A DNA stretch of 64,000 nt from UBA4877 sp002399285 (GTDB lineage Bacteria > Bacillota > Thermoanaerobacteria > Thermoanaerobacterales > UBA4877): the NCBI GenBank assembly GCA_036771835.1, contig DAIPGN010000003.1, forward strand, positions 82,707 to 146,706, given 5' to 3'. Of the stretch, positions 58,740-64,000 are shown piece after piece. A program made the position numbers and the translations under genes. Positions within the stretch are counted from its first letter, which is position 1. The number at the start of each line of letters is the position of its first letter. Below the pieces are notes generated by a model. The model was not told where the DNA came from, made no database searches, and saw only the letters and a list, made by a program, of their open reading frames with translations.

Positions 58740-59825
58740 ATGCACAATGAAATCGATAAAGCATTGTCATTTTATAAAGAAGAGGCACATGCAGCCGCCC
58801 TGTATTCGTATATCGCAAAAGTCGAAAAGGAGGGCGCAAGCAAGGAAAGGTTCAACGAGCTGTGCAAGACCGAATCAGCACACACCAAGTTTTGGTACAG
58901 GTTTCTGAAAAACAGAGGGCAGGAGCCCAAGAATTCGACCGCCTCGCCAAACCTGGCCTGGTCTAAGCTGCAGCGCACGATACTGGGGCCGCGTCTCTTT
59001 ACCTCGGTTCTGGAAATGTCGGAGTCGGCAAGCACCGAGGATTATTACGAGTTCTTGAATTCGGTGGAGATGTCGGACGAAGAGAGGGAAGGCCTAAAGA
59101 GGATAATCGAGGACGAGCTGGATCATGAGAGCTACTTCGACGGTCAGCAGAGCGCCCTGCCTGTCAACAACATCCGGGATTTTATTATGGGTATGAACGA
59201 CGGCATAGTGGAGCTTTTAGGCACAGTGACCGGTCTTTCCGCCGTGTATCCCACCAATCCGCTCTTCGTCGGCGTTAACGGGATGGTGGTAGGCCTGGCC
59301 GGGGCCCTGTCCATGGGCATAGGTACCTTCGTATCCGTCCGCTCGCAGCGGCAGGTAAACGAGGGCATAAGGAAGAAGATGCAGCTGCTGTTCGGCGTAT
59401 CCAAGGACAGAGCAAAGCAGGAGCTGGTAAACAAGCTGTCTGATTCGGGCATGCCGGAGGACATGAGTAGCGAGGTCGCAGACAAGATAGGAGAAAATCA
59501 GGATTCCATGATAGGGCTCCTGGTGGAGGAGTCGAATGAAAACGAGCTGCGGTCGGCGGCTTTTACCGGCCTGGCCTATATCATAGGCGTGGTGTTCCCG
59601 GTGCTGCCGTATTTCATCATGGGTTCGTCCTTTGCCGCGCTGGCGCTTTCGGCGCTGCTGGCAGGCCTGGCCCTGTCCATTGTCGCCACGGTCGTATCGG
59701 TGACCGCAGGAAACCCCAACGTAAAGGGCAAGATCGCCGAGATGGTCATATCCGGCTTAGGTGCAGCGGTAGTCTCCTACCTCTTCGGCCTTCTGGTACA
59801 GGGTGTATTTGGGATAAGCGCATAA
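58740..59825 (+). CDS. Ferritin-like domain fused to VIT1/CCC1 transporter
   Basis: A 361-residue protein in two parts. Residues 1-145 form a ferritin-like four-helix domain (FYKEEAHAAALYSYIAK, ETSEYY-like helices, EDELDHESYF) with glutamates and a histidine that can bind iron. Residues 150-361 match the VIT1/CCC1 family (NIRDFIMGMNDGIVELLGTV, GLAGALSMGIGTFVSVRSQR) with five membrane helices. VIT1 proteins move Fe2+ or Mn2+. GAGGAGG lies 8 bases before ATG 58740. Probably an iron or manganese exporter with a built-in metal-sensing domain. Confidence 0.9.
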   Translation: MHNEIDKALSFYKEEAHAAALYSYIAKVEKEGASKERFNELCKTESAHTKFWYRFLKNRGQEPKNSTASPNLAWSKLQRTILGPRLFTSVLEMSESASTEDYYEFLNSVEMSDEEREGLKRIIEDELDHESYFDGQQSALPVNNIRDFIMGMNDGIVELLGTVTGLSAVYPTNPLFVGVNGMVVGLAGALSMGIGTFVSVRSQRQVNEGIRKKMQLLFGVSKDRAKQELVNKLSDSGMPEDMSSEVADKIGENQDSMIGLLVEESNENELRSAAFTGLAYIIGVVFPVLPYFIMGSSFAALALSALLAGLALSIVATVVSVTAGNPNVKGKIAEMVISGLGAAVVSYLFGLLVQGVFGISA

Positions 59826-59903
59826 TATCTGACGGAATATGATTTTTGTAACATAATTGTAATATTTTCTTAAGACTTTGTTAACCTTTTTACCGTAATA
59901 ATG

Positions 59904-59998
59904 TGCTAAAATAAATATGTAGTTAAAAGTCAGTCTCCATACTTAAACCTGTCTGTTGATATGCCAAGGCCCCAGTGCATATCCCGGACGGGTTTTTC
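59904..59998 (+). ncRNA. Possible small RNA or long 3'-UTR hairpin
   Basis: An extended -10 element TGCTAAAAT (59904-59912) is followed about 35 bases later by a two-part stem: CCTGTC (59948-59953) with GACGGG (59987-59992), and GATATGC (59958-59964) with GCATATC (59977-59983). TTTTT follows. Either it is a terminator for the VIT1 gene 120 bases upstream, or an RNA of about 80 nt ending in a terminator. No -35 supports the second reading. Confidence 0.4.
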
Positions 59999-60044
59999 AT
60001 AGGAAAAGTAATAAGCTTTAATCAATTAATCAAACTCTTCTTAC

Positions 60045-60092
60045 TCAAAAATTGGGCTTGCCAGGATCATAAAGATCCCCGCAAGCCCAAAA
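60045..60092 (-). terminator. Terminator on the minus strand
   Basis: TTGGGCTTGC and GCAAGCCCAA pair perfectly over 10 bp, with GGATC/GATCC inside. On the minus strand the stem is followed by TTTTTGAG. It lies just past the 3' end of the ABC-2 permease pseudogene. Confidence 0.8.
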
Positions 60093-60107
60093 ACTTGGCC
60101 CTCGAAA

Positions 60108-60868
60108 CTATACCAATTCATGTCTGTGCCTTGACAGTAAAAGCTTATTAGCCGCCGTAAATAAGGCGATAACAGCAAACAATGCTATAAGCTCAGCCAT
60201 TACAATAATGGGTTCCCATAAATAATAAACGGAGAATACGGAACTTCGTATTATCTGGTGGTAAAAGATATATTGGAAGATAGTAGAACAACTTAGGAAT
60301 AAAGCAAACCATGAATGTGTTATTTATCCATATGGATGACAGCAATGACAAAAACCCATTGCAGATGCCGCAAGCGTATAGATAAACAATAAATGAAAGC
60401 AGACCAGAAATGGTTGTTTTACAGCTATACGCTGGTCGAAATTTGGTGCATTCACATCGTCTAGCGGGCCTAAAGGTAGGAAAAATGATAAAACGGCAAA
60501 GAATATTATCAATGTCAATACATTGAATACGACCTGTCCCAAGAAGTTAGTCACAGTCTTAGACGATATGTATTTTAACGGCGCCACGCCTCTTGTGAAA
60601 TACAGCTTTAAGAGGCCTGACTTGCGGTCTTTAATGATTGAGTCTCCCGTCGAAAATCCAGCAAATACCGGCAAGAAATAGCTGTATATCACAGGAACTG
60701 AAAAACCAAAGCATCGTTAGCCGTCCTGTAATTTGTATGATAGCCAAGATAGGTCCTAAATGTCAGCAAAAGAGCTGCAAAGAGAGCTATAAAAACGATC
60801 CATATTTTCTTTTCATGCAGAAGTCTTTTGACCTCTATGTATGTAAGTTTGATCAATTTCCTACACAT
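60108..60868 (-). pseudogene. ABC-2 permease pseudogene
   Basis: Reading from ATG 60868, the product starts LTYIEVKRLLHEKKIWIVFI and runs about 58 codons, then hits TGA. The frame shifts near 60700-60710, where VPVIYSYFLPVFAGFSTGDS resumes and continues through an ABC-2 type permease (DRKSGLLKLYFTRG, VTNFLGQVVFNVLTLIIFF). An in-frame TAA at 60324-60326 interrupts it again, after which the same frame stays open to 60108 (YLWEPIIVMAELIALFAVI). One frameshift plus one nonsense codon make it non-functional. The matching ATPase gene is not present. Confidence 0.82.
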
Positions 60869-60892
60869 CTTCTTTCTTTTCGTTGATCTGCA

Positions 60893-61006
60893 TTACATTA
60901 CCCTACTTTTTGGTGTACTGCCCGGCATCGGACCGGCCGAACAAGCGGTCAATACTAGCGATATGATCAGTAAGATGGAAAACACAGATAATCTTTTGCT
61001 TTTCAC
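60893..61006 (-). CDS. Short lipoprotein stub (37 aa)
   Basis: A GTG at 61006 with GAGGTGA upstream opens a 37-codon frame, MKSKRLSVFSILLIISLVL, a lipobox LTAC, then AGPMPGSTPKSRVM and a stop. The signal peptide and lipobox are convincing; the rest is too short for a known domain. It may be a truncated lipoprotein of the decayed ABC system, or a real small lipoprotein. It lies between the S41 peptidase gene and the permease pseudogene on the same strand. Confidence 0.55.
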   Translation of the reverse strand: MKSKRLSVFSILLIISLVLTACSAGPMPGSTPKSRVM

Positions 61007-61044
61007 ACTATCACCTCATAAATATAAATTCGTATTTTTGATAT

Positions 61045-62319
61045 TTATTCTCCCCCATCAATGATCTGAAGCACCTTCTCCATGACGGCATCTTTTGATT
61101 TCATGGGCTGTACATAAATATCAGGTGTCGTACCCACTTCTTCATTGCTGCTGCCATAGGGGTTGAGACCCATGCTTATCGGAAACCTTACAATAAGTTT
61201 ACTGTTGGGTAATGCAACCAGTACAGGGTCAATACCTATGCCGTCACCGCTCGTATTGGTTCCTACTATAGTTGCAAATCCCGTAGCTTTACAAAATATT
61301 GTAATGCCCTCTGCTGCAGAATACACGCCATCATCCACAAGAAGAAATATTTTACCCTTGAAACCTACAGGTTCACGTACCTCAAACTTGTATTTGACTT
61401 TAACATATTTACCGAATCCATCCTTTTTTACCTCGGGCGGAGTATTTTTTAAGTTTATTCCAGTAGATGGACTCATCGGAGTCACTTTTAATCCAACTCC
61501 TCTTGCTTTTATAAACGGCTGTATATAATCACCATTTCTATATATTGTGTACAAATCATACTCTGCGTGTTTATTGAGGAGATATTTCAAAATGTTGTCT
61601 TCCCAATAAGAAGTTGAGCCTCCGCCATTACCACGTATATCTATGATGAGATACGGATAATCTTTGACGGATTCAAGAAAATCCTTTATCCTTTTATTGT
61701 CTAATTCCATATACTCTTGCCCGAAAGATTTTATGTCCATATAAGCTATTTTACTTTTTTCTAAAACATTGGTAACTACTTGTGAGGAATACTTCCTGCC
61801 CTCCTTCGGTGGAATGTATTCTTCATATGGTTGATCCAATATCTTACCCCATTGTTCGTATGCTTTTTGTGAATTCTTTAAAACATCATACCAAGGCTTA
61901 TCAAACTTACCCCCATTATGTGGTGAGTATAAATATAAATCATATGGATAGCCATCAACAGAAAGCAGTTTGGTATGTCCGCTGTGCACATTATGAATTA
62001 TTTTTTCAAGTGCTATATAAAATTCCTTGTCATTCTTTGTATTTTTTATCATGTCCTCAAACTCGGCCTTATGCTCCGGCCAATAATATCCCGTCTTCCG
62101 CTTTTCCACATCAAAATATGGGAAATTATCCATGAGGATATTGTAGAGATAATCAAAGTCTTCAAGCTTCTGCTTTGTAGTGAGACCCGGTTCGAATTCC
62201 CTGTCTGCTCCTGCTATATCCACGCTTATTGTTTTTTGCCAATATACATATACCACAGAAAGAGAAATGGCCACAACCAGAATAATGACGAGTATAGCCC
62301 TGACCCTTTTGCTTTTCAT
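61045..62319 (-). CDS. Membrane-anchored S41 family peptidase
   Basis: A 424-residue protein with one N-terminal membrane helix (AILVIILVVAISLSVVYVYW), then a long N-terminal region and a tail-specific-protease-like S41 domain. The catalytic serine is expected in VDDGVYSAAEGITIF, and IIDIRGNGGGSTSYW and GTNTSGDGIGIDP are family landmarks. It lacks an obvious PDZ domain, unlike CtpA. GGGAGGTG lies 8 bases before ATG 62319; the ORF extension to 62400 is not supported. The substrate is unknown. Confidence 0.85.
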   Translation of the reverse strand: MKSKRVRAILVIILVVAISLSVVYVYWQKTISVDIAGADREFEPGLTTKQKLEDFDYLYNILMDNFPYFDVEKRKTGYYWPEHKAEFEDMIKNTKNDKEFYIALEKIIHNVHSGHTKLLSVDGYPYDLYLYSPHNGGKFDKPWYDVLKNSQKAYEQWGKILDQPYEEYIPPKEGRKYSSQVVTNVLEKSKIAYMDIKSFGQEYMELDNKRIKDFLESVKDYPYLIIDIRGNGGGSTSYWEDNILKYLLNKHAEYDLYTIYRNGDYIQPFIKARGVGLKVTPMSPSTGINLKNTPPEVKKDGFGKYVKVKYKFEVREPVGFKGKIFLLVDDGVYSAAEGITIFCKATGFATIVGTNTSGDGIGIDPVLVALPNSKLIVRFPISMGLNPYGSSNEEVGTTPDIYVQPMKSKDAVMEKVLQIIDGGE

Positions 62320-62434
62320 GATCCAACACCTCCCAATACAAAAGCATATCAAATAAACGCTTTCATTAATTATGATAATACTATTAAATGAAGGTATCAA
62401 TATCCTTTTTATAATTGTTCCGAAAATATATTAT

Positions 62435-62454
62435 AAGTTGAATATATTCAACTT
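62435..62454. promoter_or_regulatory. 20-bp perfect palindrome in divergent promoter
   Basis: AAGTTGAATA followed by its exact complement TATTCAACTT forms a perfect 20-base palindrome between the S41 and XRE genes. Such palindromes are typical operators for XRE-family repressors; here it would cover promoter elements of both genes. Confidence 0.6.
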
Positions 62455-62495
62455 TCTTTGGCATTGGTGTATTATATATACAGAGGTGCATGAAT

Positions 62496-63592
62496 ATGGA
62501 TAGAGAGAAAATGGCGCAAAGGGTAAAGTTACTGCGGGAAGAAAAGGGGCTGACCCGTGAGAGGCTGGGAGAGGGTCTTTCAAAGGGGTACATAAGCAAA
62601 TTGGAGGCCGGGGACATAAACCCTACCGTAGACAGGCTGGACTTGATAGCAGCGCGGCTCAACGTGACATTAGACTATCTGGTGGGAAACGGCGACTGCA
62701 AGGTAAAAAATTGTTCAGTTCCCTGCACTCATACATTCATAATGGCGCTCTTTTCTTTATTATCCCGGGAGTATGTGCTGGCCGACAAATATATAGCGAA
62801 ATTATATGAGGTATCGGATACTCTCGACGAGACAGAGCGGGAATGCCTGTACCTTATGGACGGAATTTTGTCTTTTCACTATAAAAAATATGACGGAGCT
62901 GTCGCAAGCCTTTCCAAAATATCCTCGGACAACGAGCCTGTAGACTCTCTGAGCTTGCTTTTCTTAGCCCGGTCATATTCCCATGCCGGAAATCTGGATA
63001 GGTCTCTGTCCTGTTTTAATAAATTGCTGTGTGAACATGATATCGCAGACACAGACTTGAATTTAGTATACCTCGATTCTCTATATCACTTTGCGTATAC
63101 GCTGCTGCTTGCCAAAAGATACGGCGACGCAAAGAGGATAGCCGTCAAATACCGGGAGGCATGCATTAAATCCAACCACCATGAAAGAATATTAGAGGTA
63201 TACGATATTCTCGGTATCATCGAGCTCTATGAGGGTGATTACAGCGGCGCGGCACATTATTTCCGGATGGAGTGTACCGGGTATAAAGCAGAGGATAACA
63301 GCGACGGCATGGCTACAGCTTATAACCATTTGGCCGAGGTCTACTGCAAGACGGGGACATGGAAAGGGCCGTAAAGTGCTATCAAAAGAGCATTTTATAT
63401 TACAGGCAGACCGGCAATGATAAATACATAGCCTACAACCTGAAGAGCATAGGGGATATACTCTCAAAGCAGGGCAAAAATGAAGAGGCGCTGATATGTG
63501 CAAATTCAGCATTGGACTTATTAAATCATGAAGACGTTTACGAGGAAAGCGCCATAAACGAGTTTATAAAGAACATAAGTTCGCAGCTGTGA
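62496..63592 (+). pseudogene. XRE-TPR transcriptional regulator, frameshifted
   Basis: The first part (62496-63374) encodes an XRE helix-turn-helix (AQRVKLLREEKGLTRERLGE, SKGYISKLEAGDINPTVDRL) and a long helical, TPR-like region with repeats such as SLSLLFLARSYSHAGNLDRS and LDSLYHFAYTLLLAKRYGDA. At about 63353 one G is missing from a G-run. Frame 1 then stops at GGP, while the sense continues in the next frame as DMERAVKCYQKS...NEEALICANSALDLL to 63592, which looks like a further TPR. Either a sequencing slip or a genuine mutation. The start is ATG 62496, GAGGTG 7 bases upstream. Confidence 0.82.
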
Positions 63593-63599
63593 GAGCTAA

Positions 63600-63829
63600 A
63601 TGGAGATGATTTTCATGTTCAAACCCAACAGAACTAATTTCAGCGTACGCAAGGACAGCGGTATAAAGAAACAGTGTGAGGCGAGGCAACCACTTCGGGC
63701 CGGTGTGGCGCTCAACACACCGAATGCCACGACGATCGCCGCCATGAAGGAAGCCGAGAATCTTGCAAAGATCCCAATGCGAAACGATACAGTGACGTAG
63801 AAGAAGCTTTAAAAGAACTGAAAAGATGA
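63600..63829 (+). pseudogene. RelB/DinJ-type antitoxin relic
   Basis: The N-terminal part TNFSVRKDSGIKKQCEA resembles RelB/DinJ antitoxins, in which DSGLKKQAE follows. The next 20 or so residues of the DNA-binding helices are missing; the sequence jumps to RQPLRAGVALNTPNATTIAAMKEAENLAK. One A is then lacking from an A-run near 63768, and the family ending KDPNAKRYSDVEEALKELKR reads in the other frame to 63829. Internal deletion plus frameshift indicate a dead antitoxin. No recognisable toxin follows. Confidence 0.65.
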
Positions 63830-63897
63830 AGTTGGTCATCATATGGACCTCTATGATGAATCGTAAAGGGCTGCCATTGTTAGATAGATTATTAGTC

Positions 63898-64000
63898 TTA
63901 AACATTATCCCTATGTATATCATACAGGCCGTACAGTCTTCCCCTTCTATTCATCATATCATCAAAACTTCCGCACTCTGCCAATTGCCCCGAATCCATC
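63898..64000 (-). CDS. ABC exporter (ATPase-permease), 3' end
   Basis: The last 34 codons of a gene that enters from the right edge, ending in TAA at 63898-63900. They read MDSGQLAECGSFDDMMNRRG followed by RLYGLYDIH, the usual closing region of ABC exporter nucleotide-binding domains (VLDxGxIxExGxHDELM, YxxLYxxQ). The rest lies outside the window. Confidence 0.6.
   Translation of the reverse strand, partial: MDSGQLAECGSFDDMMNRRGRLYGLYDIHRDNV

Noticed and set aside
62320..62490. Possible riboswitch or T-box in divergent or long leaders (also checked 12485-12887, 45767-46045, 47284-47536)
   Set aside because: No conserved core of a known riboswitch or a T-box sequence is visible; only palindromes and promoter elements are supported.
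63564..63923. Minus-strand open frame of 119 codons over the antitoxin relic
   Set aside because: It is antisense to the RelB-like relic and lacks a start signal; the plus-strand peptides explain the sequence better.
1..64000. CRISPR array, prophage or insertion sequence
   Set aside because: No regularly spaced direct repeats of about 30 bases, no transposase, integrase or phage structural gene is seen. The only dispersed elements are the short TIR repeats, which encode nothing.

Overview
The window looks like a chromosomal segment of a spore-forming, S-layer-bearing member of the Clostridia. Spore-cortex genes (yabP, yabQ), an S-layer-anchored glycosidase with three SLH repeats, a CsaB-type pyruvyltransferase, Rex, and many TTG/GTG starts behind strong AGGAGG sites all point that way. 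Base composition is near balanced and nothing looks like a prophage or conjugative element. I cannot name the species from the sequence alone.

Layout. 1-3380: small housekeeping or unknown genes (ferredoxin-domain protein end, NTP pyrophosphohydrolase, radical-SAM protein, GNAT, DUF402, DUF445). 3411-12484: a minus-strand sugar operon read as AraC-type response regulator, YesM-type histidine kinase, a degenerate ABC ATPase, RbsA-like ATPase, permease, lipoprotein binding protein and ROK sugar kinase. Diverging from it is a GAPDH homologue that has lost its catalytic residues (12888-13850). 13962-17390: DUF4186, three tRNAs (Met, fMet, Leu), Ppx/GppA, S1-domain protein, DivIC, YabQ and YabP. 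17444-19845: three molybdenum-cofactor accessory genes without a molybdoenzyme. 20041-26931: SLH glycosidase, MFS exporter, split transketolase, thioredoxin reductase, YitT protein. 26928-30757: a CsaB-TagA fusion beside DUF5693. 31029-37830: chemotaxis receptor with a small exported protein, mazEF, alr, nnrD and acpS. 38171-41975: short-chain dehydrogenase, small proteins, an alcohol dehydrogenase remnant, RDD protein. 42064-47283: mannose-family PTS with an SIS-domain deglycase-like enzyme, a GntR regulator and a stand-alone UTRA protein. 47537-50046: threonine-aldolase-like enzyme, HTH protein, EamA transporter. 50272-59825: Rex, DUF1405 and acyltransferase genes, bioY under a BirA-type operator, the tsaE-tsaB-rimI-tsaD operon, sfsA, pepT, and a ferritin-like/VIT1 fusion. 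59826-64000: a decaying end with an ABC-2 permease pseudogene, a lipoprotein stub, an S41 peptidase, a frameshifted XRE-TPR regulator, a RelB-type antitoxin relic and the 3' end of an ABC exporter.

The most unusual items are: (1) the two-component/ABC operon carrying an ATPase paralogue whose two nucleotide sites are both destroyed; (2) the catalytically dead GAPDH paralogue facing it; (3) a modular intergenic repeat family with 9-bp terminal inverted repeats, in three size classes, with two copies inside the sugar operon; (4) the HTH-less UTRA protein overlapping a complete GntR regulator, with paired palindromic operators. I found no CRISPR array, rRNA, intact transposase or riboswitch that I could support.
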